Positions 30,806 to 39,365 of a DNA stretch of 43,316 nt are shown piece after piece. The stretch covers positions 1 through 43,316 of IMG/VR virus record IMGVR_UViG_3300042922_000423, one strand, 5' to 3'. Made by a program: the position numbers and the translations under genes. Each line of letters begins with the position of its first letter. The stretch's first letter is position 1. Source of the DNA: a virus. The notes under the pieces were generated by a model. The model saw only the letters and a program-made list of their open reading frames with translations. It did no database searches and had not been told where the DNA came from.

Positions 30806-30819
30806 GTGTAATATTACAC
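30806..30819. repeat. Perfect 14-bp palindrome GTGTAATATTACAC
   Basis: An uninterrupted palindrome in the untranslated stretch between the cargo-gene terminator and the tailspike stop. Nearby are several GTAACTC/GAGTTAC-like copies (about 30772-30842). It could be an operator or a recombination trace. There is no T-run, so not a terminator. Confidence 0.5.
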
Positions 30820-30866
30820 TAATATTTTGTTGCTGAGTTACTTCATACTTTTTTCCTATTGTGATG

Positions 30867-33029
30867 TTAAACTAAGAATTGCAAATCAAAACCTGTTAAT
30901 GGAATCCACGAAGTAATAAAGATATTGCTACACTCTATATTAGGTGAATCAAATCCATATCCATCTGACCATACATCGTCAACATTTGCTTGATAAGTGT
31001 GTTTAAGCACTCCGTTTACACTAAATTTAAATAGTACACCTGTTGAGTTATAGTCATTCGATTGATATGAAATAACAATTTTTGCACCAGTCACCAATAA
31101 AGCATTAAGTCCTGTTATTGTTTGAGTAAAAATAGTGTTTATCCCTGTTGTTTTCGCCACTTTAAATGTAATCGTATCACCTAGTATTTCAACAAGGTTA
31201 TAACAGTCTTGATAGCCTTTCACATCATTGTAATGTGAATAGATTGTATAGGTAATTCCAGCATTTAATGCTTTTTCAAGTGTTAATCCAACATAAATAG
31301 GTACAGCATCAGTTGAATTATAATATTTATCCAATCGCTCTTTTGTCAGTACAGGTTTCCTTGTATATCCAACATTGATTTCATTAAAGGAAATTCGCTT
31401 TGTGCCATAGTGCGTATTTGTTGATCCTCTACCAAATGTAACATTGGCTAAATGCTTTTCAGCATCTGCTAAAAATACAGCCCCAAGACGTTGCTCTGTT
31501 GGGTTGTTATTGGCGGTAACATCAATATAACTTAATCCATAGGGTAACATACAAACAAACGTCTTATGGGAAAAGTAATATTCTTCTGGTTGATGGTATG
31601 TTTCACGGCTTATTTTCAATGCTTTTCCATCATTCAACATTGTGGAATAAATAGTGAATTTCTTTTCACCATTCAAGGATCTCCTATTTTCTAAATTATT
31701 GTAGAAAAGAGCAGTTGGTTTTTCTACAAATACTGGTATTCTTACTAAGAAATCCCCATAAGACTTAGTGTTACCTTCGCTCGACACCCAATTATAATAG
31801 TATGTGTCATTGCTAATATAGCCTGTTGGAATGGTTTTAAGGATTAACCCTCCTTTGCTATCAGGAGCGATGTTCTCACTGTCAGTCGTAAGAATAGCAG
31901 GATGACCAGCAAACAGATTTTTAACACTTTGTTCTTTCCCTAATTTTGCAATATTAGGATTAAATTTTTCATACAAACTTCCTGCAATTAGTCTATGCCC
32001 CATATCATTTGGATGCACCATATCCGCAGACACGAAATATGAGTATTTTAGTCCCGCATATCCATCTAATGCTTTGTTTATTGGTTCAGCTAAAGATAAA
32101 TATTCAAGATTGTATTTTCGACATAATCTTTTCTGTACGGTTTCAATAATTGTTACACTCTCATCACTTTCTCGGTAAGAAACTGTAGTTCCTGTCCTTT
32201 GTGTAGTGAGAATTGGAGCTTGAATAACAGGTTGTACTCCCCTCAAAAAACAATCAATGATTGTACACTCTAAATCTATTGAAAAGGCATCTATGACGGA
32301 TGCTGTATCATTTAAATTGATGCTGTCAGATGTACCAAACCCTAAAACAATCATTTTCACATCGCTGTAATCCACGTTTGAACCACTTAAACCTCTAAAC
32401 CAAGTGTTATACCAATGTCTTAATCCAAAACCATTAGCGTAAGATTGTGAATCAAAACCACCGTTATAGGCTTTAACATTAGCGTTAGGATGTATGAGTT
32501 TAACGTAACTACTAAACTTTGTGGGATATGCATTAGGTGAATCATTAATTGTCACTTTAAATGCTGTATTATCAAATGTATTTGACTGGTGTCCAGTGGT
32601 AGTTGCTCCATCTGTGGTACTATCTGAATAAAAACCAACAGGACAATTCCTTCCGCTTATCCATTCCGCAAAAACACTGTGCAAGGTTCTTAGCGTATTA
32701 AATTTAACTGTATTTTTTTCATTGTACTTTGTGTCTGTAATAAATTGTTTTAATTTTACCCAGTTTGCATTTACTTTTTCGATTGTATCCAATTTTGATA
32801 CATCTATTGTATATCCGTAATTAAAAGGATGATTCACTCTTTGTGCCAAAGCCGAAGAAACTTCATTGTAATCATCGTCTAATCTTTGCTTTAAATTAAC
32901 CTTATCTACACCTTTAGAATCAGTGGCAGCTTGACGAGCCATTGCATCTAATGGAGTGGATTCATTGATGATTTTCGTTACCTCTTTATCTGTATATTTC
33001 TTGGATAGTCCATAAGATTTAACGTCCAT
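30867..33029 (-). CDS. Tailspike with SGNH/GDSL hydrolase domain, 720 aa
   Basis: ATG at 33029 with GGAGGG, overlapping the previous stop (TAATG). After a helical N-terminus of about 105 residues comes an SGNH-like domain: GFYSDSTTDG (block I, nucleophile about Ser137), MIVLGFGTSDS (block III region, where the usual Gly-x-Asn-Asp is altered), and DMVHPNDMGHR (block V, Asp336 and His339). Such domains de-esterify O-acetylated surface polysaccharides. The C-terminal half is beta-rich, probably a concanavalin-like or spike fold. It likely carries host recognition and surface-glycan trimming. Confidence 0.85.
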   Translation of the reverse strand: MDVKSYGLSKKYTDKEVTKIINESTPLDAMARQAATDSKGVDKVNLKQRLDDDYNEVSSALAQRVNHPFNYGYTIDVSKLDTIEKVNANWVKLKQFITDTKYNEKNTVKFNTLRTLHSVFAEWISGRNCPVGFYSDSTTDGATTTGHQSNTFDNTAFKVTINDSPNAYPTKFSSYVKLIHPNANVKAYNGGFDSQSYANGFGLRHWYNTWFRGLSGSNVDYSDVKMIVLGFGTSDSINLNDTASVIDAFSIDLECTIIDCFLRGVQPVIQAPILTTQRTGTTVSYRESDESVTIIETVQKRLCRKYNLEYLSLAEPINKALDGYAGLKYSYFVSADMVHPNDMGHRLIAGSLYEKFNPNIAKLGKEQSVKNLFAGHPAILTTDSENIAPDSKGGLILKTIPTGYISNDTYYYNWVSSEGNTKSYGDFLVRIPVFVEKPTALFYNNLENRRSLNGEKKFTIYSTMLNDGKALKISRETYHQPEEYYFSHKTFVCMLPYGLSYIDVTANNNPTEQRLGAVFLADAEKHLANVTFGRGSTNTHYGTKRISFNEINVGYTRKPVLTKERLDKYYNSTDAVPIYVGLTLEKALNAGITYTIYSHYNDVKGYQDCYNLVEILGDTITFKVAKTTGINTIFTQTITGLNALLVTGAKIVISYQSNDYNSTGVLFKFSVNGVLKHTYQANVDDVWSDGYGFDSPNIECSNIFITSWIPLTGFDLQFLV

Positions 33030-33241
33030 TAGATTTCCCTCCAAACTCCTTGATAAAAGACAAATACCTGTCCAGTATCAACTAACAAGAGGTCGTTACC
33101 GTCCTTTGCTCCATCGGAAACAGTCGGTTTAGGCTCAGTACTTAATCTCGTATAACTCCCCGTTAATGAGACGCTGAGCGATCCGTCAGAATTTACTTCA
33201 GCAGTGTTTCCTGTGTTCCCTGCAATTTGATTTCTAGCCAT
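33029..33241 (-). CDS. Small virion protein preceding the tailspike, 70 aa
   Basis: ATG with GGATGAGG. Short, Gly/Ser/Thr-rich with beta character (NSDGSLSVSLTGSYTRLS; LLLVDTGQVFVFYQGVW). Coupled to the tailspike gene. Likely a spike adaptor or small head protein; no family recognised. Confidence 0.7.
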   Translation of the reverse strand: MARNQIAGNTGNTAEVNSDGSLSVSLTGSYTRLSTEPKPTVSDGAKDGNDLLLVDTGQVFVFYQGVWREI

Positions 33242-33264
33242 TTTTCCTCATCCTCTCGCATGAG

Positions 33265-33498
33265 TTATTTATTTTTCTTTTTTGTTTTTGGTTCTTCAAC
33301 TTCACTAATTGCAGCTTTTTTTCGTTCAAGGACTTCAACGGTGGCCGCTTCTTTTTCTTCTTTTTGTTCAACTAACTTTTGAAGCAAGCGATTGGTTTCT
33401 TTCGCTTCTTCACGGATTTGATAAAGTAAAGTATTTTGAGTATCTCCACTTAGATACATTTGTTCGTCTAACAATACACTAGGTTTAAATTTTGGCAT
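33265..33498 (-). CDS. Small charged helical virion-region protein, 77 aa
   Basis: ATG with GAGGAGG. Mostly coiled-coil helix (YQIREEAKETNRLLQKLVEQ) and a Lys/Glu-rich tail. It immediately follows the capsid terminator. May be a head fibre or assembly aid; unknown. Confidence 0.68.
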   Translation of the reverse strand: MPKFKPSVLLDEQMYLSGDTQNTLLYQIREEAKETNRLLQKLVEQKEEKEAATVEVLERKKAAISEVEEPKTKKKNK

Positions 33499-33518
33499 GA
33501 TAATTCCTCCTCAAATTA

Positions 33519-33550
33519 AAAAAGAGGGACTTCGAAAAGCCCCTCTTTTA
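33519..33550 (-). terminator. Terminator after the major capsid gene
   Basis: On the minus strand AGAGGGGC pairs with GTCCCTCT across an 8-nt loop, followed by TTTTTTAATTT. It lies 19 nt after the capsid stop and about 20 nt before the next start codon. Confidence 0.8.
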
Positions 33551-33568
33551 TTCAGTTTATTTATTTAA

Positions 33569-34573
33569 TTATGATAATACTGTTCCTAGACCTGGATCTA
33601 CTTTGACGATAGCTCTCCAGTTGTTTGGAGCAGCTCCATAACGAGAACGACCTTTAAAGATATTATTGTCTGTGTTTTCGTCAATATATGACTTCGTGCT
33701 TAATTCAAGACGTTTCAACCACACAAGACCGGCATAAGCCTCATTGAAAGTAGAATCTAATAGATACCAAGAGTCCGTTCCACCTGTAATGCCTGCTGTA
33801 TTCGTTAGGTATGGAGAAATGATCACATTCCAACGACCAAATTGGAAGTTGAAAGAGTTGTTCCCTGTTCCTGGGATTCCTTCCGCGCCAATGGCATCAA
33901 ACACAAGCTTTTTGATACGTGCCTTATCCGGAATGATAATTGTATCAGGCTGCAGGTTTAGGATGTTCCCATCATCATCCTTGAAGTAGTGCATCGCTTC
34001 CTCAACATAGCTTAGTGAATCGTATGAAAAGGGATTTCCAAAATAGTTAGATTGCGATAATCCTTTACCTGTTTTCGAAGGGTGATCCGCCGCAAACAAA
34101 GCTTTACCATCCGCACAAGAAATATCAAACTGCCTGTTATTCCCACCGAAGTTAAAAGTTGTACTTTGCCCATTGTTTAGAATACCGGTAGCAAAAAGTT
34201 CTCGAGTACGACCGTAAGAAGTCATAAACTGATTGGCTTTTTGTTTTACCTTCCCCATTTTGGCATCTTCGACCATTTCTTGCGTGACTTCAAATGAGTT
34301 TTTCCACGTTTCTGGCTCAATGACCTTCGCGAATCCTTCTTGCATGCTGGAACGAGGGTAAGCTCCACCTTCACCAGTTGCTTCAAAGTTACCTAGTGAA
34401 GTTTCATAGGTATACTTTTCAGCGAAGTTGCTAGTTTCGTCCTCATAAAACACATGACCGATGATCGATTGTTTTTCAAATGCCTCTTCTTGCTTTTCCA
34501 GCATCATTTTAATAGGTTCTTGGCTTTTGCCAAAAATAGAGTTATTTACGTTACTTGCTTTAGAAAATAACAT
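33569..34573 (-). CDS. Major capsid protein, 334 aa
   Basis: ATG at 34573 preceded by GGGAGGT; the upstream ATG (34588) lacks a site. Typical capsid features: polar N-terminal helix (QEPIKMMLEKQEEAFEKQS), a beta-hinge and large P-domain-like middle, and a C-terminus RSRYGAAPNNWRAIVKVDPG close to the endings of major capsid proteins in several Bacillota phages. Its position after scaffold and decoration genes, and a flanking terminator on both sides, fit the most abundant virion protein. Confidence 0.88.
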   Translation of the reverse strand: MLFSKASNVNNSIFGKSQEPIKMMLEKQEEAFEKQSIIGHVFYEDETSNFAEKYTYETSLGNFEATGEGGAYPRSSMQEGFAKVIEPETWKNSFEVTQEMVEDAKMGKVKQKANQFMTSYGRTRELFATGILNNGQSTTFNFGGNNRQFDISCADGKALFAADHPSKTGKGLSQSNYFGNPFSYDSLSYVEEAMHYFKDDDGNILNLQPDTIIIPDKARIKKLVFDAIGAEGIPGTGNNSFNFQFGRWNVIISPYLTNTAGITGGTDSWYLLDSTFNEAYAGLVWLKRLELSTKSYIDENTDNNIFKGRSRYGAAPNNWRAIVKVDPGLGTVLS

Positions 34574-34596
34574 TGTATGACCTCCCATTGGTAAAA

Positions 34597-34627
34597 TAAA
34601 AAAACAGGTATGCTTTTCGCACCCTGT
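34597..34627 (-). terminator. Intrinsic terminator directly ahead of the capsid gene
   Basis: On the minus strand ACAGG pairs with CCTGT and an inner TGC with GCA, around GAAAA; then TTTTTTTATTTT and, within about 10 nt, the capsid ribosome site GGGAGGT. Confidence 0.78.
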
Positions 34628-34644
34628 CTAGTGATTAATTAAAT

Positions 34645-35037
34645 TTATCTTCGGAAATATCCTCGAGCTCTTGCTACACCGTCTGTGTACGATACGGCAA
34701 ACACTCCACTTGCTGTTGTATTCGTAACCGATGCACCATCCGCACCAAGCGTTACTTTTGCCCCTACGTTGGTTGCTGGGATAGCTGGTGAGGTATTAAC
34801 CTCATATTCGTCAAACTCTGTCACACGCACCACTGGAAGAGGTGTTTTCGATGTCGCTTCAGCTGCTTGCTCCCTTAACGAGATAAATTCAGGTGTATCG
34901 GTAGGAGCTGCTTTTGTTAATCGACCACTCACCATCTTTAATCCTTCTCCAAACACTGCTGCTTCAGCGTTAGTTAATAAATAATATTCGATTGGTGAAC
35001 TTGTACCATCTAAACTTTTCACTCGGTAAAAAGGCAT
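34645..35037 (-). CDS. Probable capsid decoration / head-fibre-like protein, 130 aa
   Basis: Located between scaffold and capsid genes. Begins MPFYRVKSLDGTSSPIEYYL, and the last 50 residues form a beta domain (VGAKVTLGADGASVTNTTAS, GVARARGYFRR). Small decoration proteins commonly sit here. No catalytic motif. Confidence 0.7.
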   Translation of the reverse strand: MPFYRVKSLDGTSSPIEYYLLTNAEAAVFGEGLKMVSGRLTKAAPTDTPEFISLREQAAEATSKTPLPVVRVTEFDEYEVNTSPAIPATNVGAKVTLGADGASVTNTTASGVFAVSYTDGVARARGYFRR

Positions 35038-35049
35038 TTATATCACTCC

Positions 35050-35925
35050 TTAGCTATTGCTTTTTTTGTAATGCTTCACAAAATCCGACTCTTTCATTTT
35101 CCCTGTACGCAATTCCTTCGCGAACATTTGACGGTAGGTTGCCATGGTATCAGCTGGTACGGATGTTAGATCCACATCGTCCGCGCCTTGCCCTCCATTC
35201 CCACGCAAATGTGATTTAGAATTAACTTGATTTAATGCTTTCTGTTTGGATGATGCTTGCAAGTGTTCACGTATCGCCTGTTTATTCACTAGCTCATACG
35301 CTTCCGTTAACGAAAGACCTGTCTTGCCGTCCTGCCATTTAGCAAATACCTCAACAGGAATATCCTCCGCTGTTTTTACAAGCCCAGGATACTCTTTCTT
35401 TAAGTCGGAAAAGCCATCCGTCAACAAACGATCAAACTTTTCTTGTTCCACTTGTTTCAGGACCTCATCAACCTTCGAAAGCTTATCAACCACATCTTCT
35501 GGCAGTCCAGCATCAATGTACTGTTGACGTTCCGCTTCTTTTTGTTCTCGTTCGATGGCTGCTTGATATTCCACAAAAGAATGAATCCCATGCGAGTCAC
35601 CGAACTGTTGAGCAAAATAAGCGTCCATCTGCTTCATTTGCTGTTCTGCCGCCTCTTTTTCTCGGCGCATTTGAGCGAATTTTTGATTTTGAGGATCATC
35701 TTTGAATGACGGGTCTTGAGGGTCGGCGAGGTCCTCAACTTTTTCGCCTGGTTCAATTGGGTCATCAATCAGATCTTCATCTGTAGGTTCGTCGATTGGC
35801 TCATCAATCGGTTCTTCAATCGGATCTACGCCTCCTAAATCATCAGCGAACAGTTGTAAATCCAGTTTTAACAATAACGGTTCAGCGACCTCCGTTGTTT
35901 TTGCGCTATTTATAAGTTGTTTCAT
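35050..35925 (-). CDS. Scaffolding protein, 291 aa
   Basis: Acidic, highly helical protein just upstream of the capsid gene. The N-terminus contains LKLDLQLFADD, the LQLFA-type motif seen at the start of many Gram-positive phage head proteins, followed by an acidic repeat of PIDEP units (about 36-52). The long central helix (KEAAEQQMKQMDAYFAQQFG; EREQKEAERQQYI) and a basic C-terminus (RTGKMKESDFVKHYKKSNS), which usually contacts the capsid protein, fit a scaffold. ATG with GGAGGT. Confidence 0.85.
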   Translation of the reverse strand: MKQLINSAKTTEVAEPLLLKLDLQLFADDLGGVDPIEEPIDEPIDEPTDEDLIDDPIEPGEKVEDLADPQDPSFKDDPQNQKFAQMRREKEAAEQQMKQMDAYFAQQFGDSHGIHSFVEYQAAIEREQKEAERQQYIDAGLPEDVVDKLSKVDEVLKQVEQEKFDRLLTDGFSDLKKEYPGLVKTAEDIPVEVFAKWQDGKTGLSLTEAYELVNKQAIREHLQASSKQKALNQVNSKSHLRGNGGQGADDVDLTSVPADTMATYRQMFAKELRTGKMKESDFVKHYKKSNS

Positions 35926-35936
35926 TGTTTACCTCC

Positions 35937-35965
35937 AAAATTGGGGGTTTTTGCGCTGCCCCCAA
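35937..35965 (-). terminator. Strong hairpin ahead of the scaffold gene
   Basis: On the minus strand TTGGGGG pairs with CCCCCAA (11-nt loop), followed by TTTT and immediately the scaffold ribosome site GGAGGT. The T-run is short, so it may attenuate or act as an mRNA processing/stability element rather than a full terminator. Confidence 0.55.
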
Positions 35966-35981
35966 GCGAATTTTAAGGTAA

Positions 35982-36125
35982 TTACTTACTGCGCAAGTCT
36001 CCGCCTTTACGCTTTGTAGGCGATGCGCTATCCTTTTGGATAGCATTTGGCGCCTTGATAAAGGCAGATGACTTGTTCGGAATCTTGTAATTGCCGGACT
36101 GTGTGCCTTGGTTACGTTGTGCCAT
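35982..36125 (-). CDS. Small basic protein upstream of the scaffold, 47 aa
   Basis: ATG with AAGGTGGTG at 6 nt. Basic, Ser/Lys-rich (NYKIPNKSSAFIKAPNAIQK; PTKRKGGDLRSK). Too short for automated callers but with a clear ribosome site and in the same direction as its neighbours. Possibly a minor head component; no family recognised. Confidence 0.68.
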   Translation of the reverse strand: MAQRNQGTQSGNYKIPNKSSAFIKAPNAIQKDSASPTKRKGGDLRSK

Positions 36126-36215
36126 GAGTATCACCACCTTGATTAAATTTGGTAGAGTCTAACCCTCCGTCAACTCTATGCCCTCGCCCCGAAATGGCTT
36201 AGGTTCCCAATACAA

Positions 36216-36250
36216 GTGAAAAGGCCCACTGAACTCTCATCAGGGGCCTG
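36216..36250 (-). terminator. Terminator after the Gp49/DUF2829 gene
   Basis: On the minus strand AGGCCC pairs with GGGCCT around a 16-nt loop, followed by TTTTCACTTGT. A moderate terminator just after the stop codon of the preceding gene. A weak promoter-like TTGACG lies downstream of it (about 36170). Confidence 0.62.
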
Positions 36251-36252
36251 AA

Positions 36253-36807
36253 TTATTTAACTACCATCCAATCGTTTGCTAACATATCAGTCTGCGAAGC
36301 TAACCAAGGTACAACTTTGTCATCAGCTGTCTTCATCGCAATAAATGATAGCAATGGATAATTGTCATTCTTACCGTTTGTGTAAGTCCAATAGTCATTA
36401 GACCCTTCTACGCCTATTTGGAATAAATACATCCCTTTTCCATTCCATCCCTTACGAGCAACCTTTTCACCCTCTTTAAGAAGAGTGATAGCAACATCAA
36501 AACCAAATTCAGCGTTCATATCTGCTAAATCATTTGTAGAATAGCCTCCTTCCACAGCGAATGTAGACTGAAGTTTATAACCCTCTAACTCCCAAACTTT
36601 GTTCTCTATTCGTTTCAAACAAATTTCCTTACCCATCGTCTCATCATAATTTGCTGTATCTACACATGCTGAAGATTCCACAATGATAAAACCGTTAGGA
36701 AGTTGGCAAGTTACAACGGTACACTTACCTAAAACAGTTTGAACCTCGATAGTAGCGTGTGCCATTATTTCATCGATTTGACATTTGGTTACCGTATTTT
36801 TACTCAT
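36253..36807 (-). CDS. Gp49-family protein fused to a DUF2829 domain, 184 aa
   Basis: The first 80 residues (TVTKCQIDEIMAHATIEVQT, then LPNGFIIVESSACVDTANYD) match the N4 Gp49/Sf6 gene 66-like family. The rest (FDVAITLLKEGEKVARKGWN, PLLSFIAMKTADDKVVPWLA, LANDWMVVK) matches DUF2829. Both are common in phages, usually in early regions, and of unknown function. Finding them fused and inside the head gene cluster is unusual. ATG start. Confidence 0.85.
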   Translation of the reverse strand: MSKNTVTKCQIDEIMAHATIEVQTVLGKCTVVTCQLPNGFIIVESSACVDTANYDETMGKEICLKRIENKVWELEGYKLQSTFAVEGGYSTNDLADMNAEFGFDVAITLLKEGEKVARKGWNGKGMYLFQIGVEGSNDYWTYTNGKNDNYPLLSFIAMKTADDKVVPWLASQTDMLANDWMVVK

Positions 36808-36809
36808 CC

Positions 36810-37121
36810 TTATCCCCTCAACCCTCTTAAAATATCATCTAAACAATCCTCAACTTTTGCAAGGGTATATTCCGTTTTTGTAATGGATTCATCAATACTT
36901 CTTCGAGGAGCATTTTCACTTTCTCCGCCCTCACAAGGTTGGTCTCCAAACAACTCACCATGGATAATTTCAGCCATAACAGAAACTTTTTTCATTCTTT
37001 CGTGAATACCCACTGCTCTCTCCACTAACGGCATGGGTGGATCACAACTAACTGATTCACAAACTGAATTCTTAGTAATATTATTGACATTCCCATGTCC
37101 GCCACTTTCTTTACCGTACAT
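36810..37121 (-). CDS. Hypothetical protein, 103 aa
   Basis: ATG at 37121 with GGAGGG upstream; the ATG at 37136 contains that site. Mostly helical with a polar Gly/Asn-rich N-terminus and a C-terminal helix (SITKTEYTLAKVEDCLDDIL). No family recognised. It sits with the Gp49-like gene as a small accessory cluster between portal-associated and scaffold genes. Confidence 0.68.
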   Translation of the reverse strand: MYGKESGGHGNVNNITKNSVCESVSCDPPMPLVERAVGIHERMKKVSVMAEIIHGELFGDQPCEGGESENAPRRSIDESITKTEYTLAKVEDCLDDILRGLRG

Positions 37122-37485
37122 TTTCTTTCCCTCCATTTTCTCTAAGCGCTGAAATCAGTCCTGAAGCAATACTTTCTATTGCTTGTTCTAATTCAATGTA
37201 CTTATCATCATCCAAACCTAGTGGTGCAAAATGTAAGTGTAATAACTCATGGACTAAACTATCCTCCATGTCCTGTGGAAATACACAAGTTGGGTCATAA
37301 TCGTTATGATCAAGTATTTTAATTAGTGCCATCTTTTTAGGTAAGGTTGGAACTGCCATGACGTCAGGTAATTCATGGCTTCGACATATCCGAGCTTTAA
37401 TTAACCAATCCTGTAATCGCAACCGCTTCTGCCATTCTTTTAATTTTTTTTGCAATTGTTCGTCATTAAATATGACTTCTTTCAA
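37111..37485 (-). CDS. Metallopeptidase-like protein with HELLH motif, 124 aa
   Basis: Contains DSLVHELLHLHFAPL, an HExxH zinc motif in a helix, preceded by a beta strand (MALIKILDHNDY) as in minimal metallopeptidase folds. The N-terminus has KEWQKRLRLQDWLIKARIC. Proteins of this general kind occur in phage genomes as unknown or putative metallopeptidases. Its place directly after the portal gene raises the possibility of a role in head assembly. Confidence 0.75.
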   Translation of the reverse strand: MKEVIFNDEQLQKKLKEWQKRLRLQDWLIKARICRSHELPDVMAVPTLPKKMALIKILDHNDYDPTCVFPQDMEDSLVHELLHLHFAPLGLDDDKYIELEQAIESIASGLISALRENGGKENVR

Positions 37486-37487
37486 GG

Positions 37488-39365
37488 TTAATTACCTCCT
37501 AGTTCACCTAGCATTTGTTCCGCGATAGCTTGTTGTTGATCGGGCGACATCTTTTTAAATTGCTCTTGTTCATGCTTCGGTAATTGAGCAATCAATTGGT
37601 CAAATACATGAGGTTGATTCGGGTCCGGTGGAGCCATGGCCGCTTGTTCCTGCTGCATTTGTTCCATTTGTTGTTGAGCTTGCATCTTTTCTTCAATCTG
37701 CGCCTTGATTTGTTTGGCCATCGGATAATTGATAGACTCCATAATCGTCCAATATTGCAAGTTATCAACTGCGCCAGATGCGAGTTGTTCTTTCGCTTGG
37801 TTGTAAATAAAGATTGGATCCTTCGGTATTCCGGACCCAGCATCTGCACTAAATAAAAAATCTGTATTGTAATACAATTCGCCTGCAGCATCTTGCACCA
37901 AGAATTTATATTTATCAAAATCACCAAACAAGTCATTGCCATTTGCATCTTTCGCAAGATACGGCCGTAACTCATCATAGAAGGCGAGCTTAAACTCGAA
38001 CATAATTTCAAACAGCTCTTTAAAGGCAGTCTGTTTGTTAAATTCCTTGGAACGCATACGTCCACTCGACTGCTGAACCTGTATTTGTTTCGCAATCCCT
38101 GACTTAGCACTTGTGTCCTCTTGCCCTTGAAAACTGTCAGTAATCCCCAACATCCACTGGATAACTTGTCGTTGTTGACCAATATACTGCATATCTCCAT
38201 CTATCGGTGCCTTTATTTCTTTGGTGGTGATAGCTAGTGCATCAGCAGCGTTTGGAACCCTAACAATTTGATACGTCTCATTCGTGACTTCTATACCCAT
38301 TGAATCGGGTACCGTAATAAGGGTCCCGCCTTTCATGACCTTGTCTTCCATCTTCGTACCCACTTTTTTAATGGAGTCCTGTTGGTCGCGAATGGTATCA
38401 ACATCAGACTGACCTTCAAACGCAAAGTTTTTCGGTACGTTTTTACGGATGACAATTGGGTACCGCGTGGGCATAAAATAAGGCACCTCTGTTCCCTCAG
38501 GGAGTTCGGTACCATCGCCTAATAGTATGGGTGTATCCAGTGTTTCAAACTCTTGTATCTCACCGTCTATGCGACGATAAAAGAACTTCGGCAAGTCCTC
38601 AAGGATCGTATCATTTGTCCAGACAAACTTACTAATATCCCCGTCCTTGTCCTTGTACCAGCAGACAATTTCCGTTACTTTTTCTGCTTCATTATTTTGT
38701 TTGCCGCCGTCCATCATGCTATTGATCTCCGGATATTGCTCATCGTCCTGGTTAGGCAGCTCTACATCATATCGCCGCTTGATATATTCCTTGGTTACAG
38801 ACGATAACACAAAAAAGTAATCCATCTTTTGAATATGATAAACACCTGGCTGTGGAATGAGCTGCTTAGGATGTTTGCTTGAAATCTTCAGCTCACCGCG
38901 ATAAAGATGATGTTTAAAGTCCGGGTCCCAATCCACTGTAATAATAGAAAACCCTTGAACAGGTGTTATCCGCTCGTTTATATCGTTGATTTCCTCAATG
39001 CCTATTTCTTTCAAATCATTTGTTATGCTATCTTCAATCATCTTGGCCTGTTCTTCAAAGCCCTCGCGCTTACTCTTTACGGCAGGCTGTGGAATGATTG
39101 AATTTACTTGTGACTCGACCATCTCAAATACAATATTATAAATGTTATTTGCTTTTTTGGTTGGAGTACCTTTGCTATTGACGTTTACATCCAATGCCCT
39201 AGAGCCTAGATAAATCTGTTCACGTTCGTCTATGATTCCACCATCAAACGACGTGAGCGCTGTTTCAAGCTTATTTTTCCATTTTCGTAGGGTTTTGTCC
39301 TCTTCCGGTGTAAATTGGTCCACGATGTCACCACCTAACTTCTTTAACTTATCGAATAGTTTCAT
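37488..39365 (-). CDS. Portal protein, 625 aa
   Basis: Position (directly after terminase) and size fit the dodecameric DNA-entry portal. The N-terminal part is helical and charged (FTPEEDKTLRKWKNKLETAL). The middle contains FEMVESQVNSIIPQPAVKSK and TPVQGFSIITVDWDPDFKHH (beta-rich wing). The C-terminal 90 residues form a Gln/Met-rich coiled coil (QQQMEQMQQEQAAMAPPDPN), as in portals with a long barrel. ATG overlaps the preceding stop (TAATG). Confidence 0.9.
   Translation of the reverse strand: MKLFDKLKKLGGDIVDQFTPEEDKTLRKWKNKLETALTSFDGGIIDEREQIYLGSRALDVNVNSKGTPTKKANNIYNIVFEMVESQVNSIIPQPAVKSKREGFEEQAKMIEDSITNDLKEIGIEEINDINERITPVQGFSIITVDWDPDFKHHLYRGELKISSKHPKQLIPQPGVYHIQKMDYFFVLSSVTKEYIKRRYDVELPNQDDEQYPEINSMMDGGKQNNEAEKVTEIVCWYKDKDGDISKFVWTNDTILEDLPKFFYRRIDGEIQEFETLDTPILLGDGTELPEGTEVPYFMPTRYPIVIRKNVPKNFAFEGQSDVDTIRDQQDSIKKVGTKMEDKVMKGGTLITVPDSMGIEVTNETYQIVRVPNAADALAITTKEIKAPIDGDMQYIGQQRQVIQWMLGITDSFQGQEDTSAKSGIAKQIQVQQSSGRMRSKEFNKQTAFKELFEIMFEFKLAFYDELRPYLAKDANGNDLFGDFDKYKFLVQDAAGELYYNTDFLFSADAGSGIPKDPIFIYNQAKEQLASGAVDNLQYWTIMESINYPMAKQIKAQIEEKMQAQQQMEQMQQEQAAMAPPDPNQPHVFDQLIAQLPKHEQEQFKKMSPDQQQAIAEQMLGELGGN

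Noticed and set aside
37592-38200. 202-codon second minus-strand frame within the portal gene
   Set aside because: Shadow of the portal frame (Arg/Lys/Cys/Trp-rich, low plausibility) without a ribosome site.
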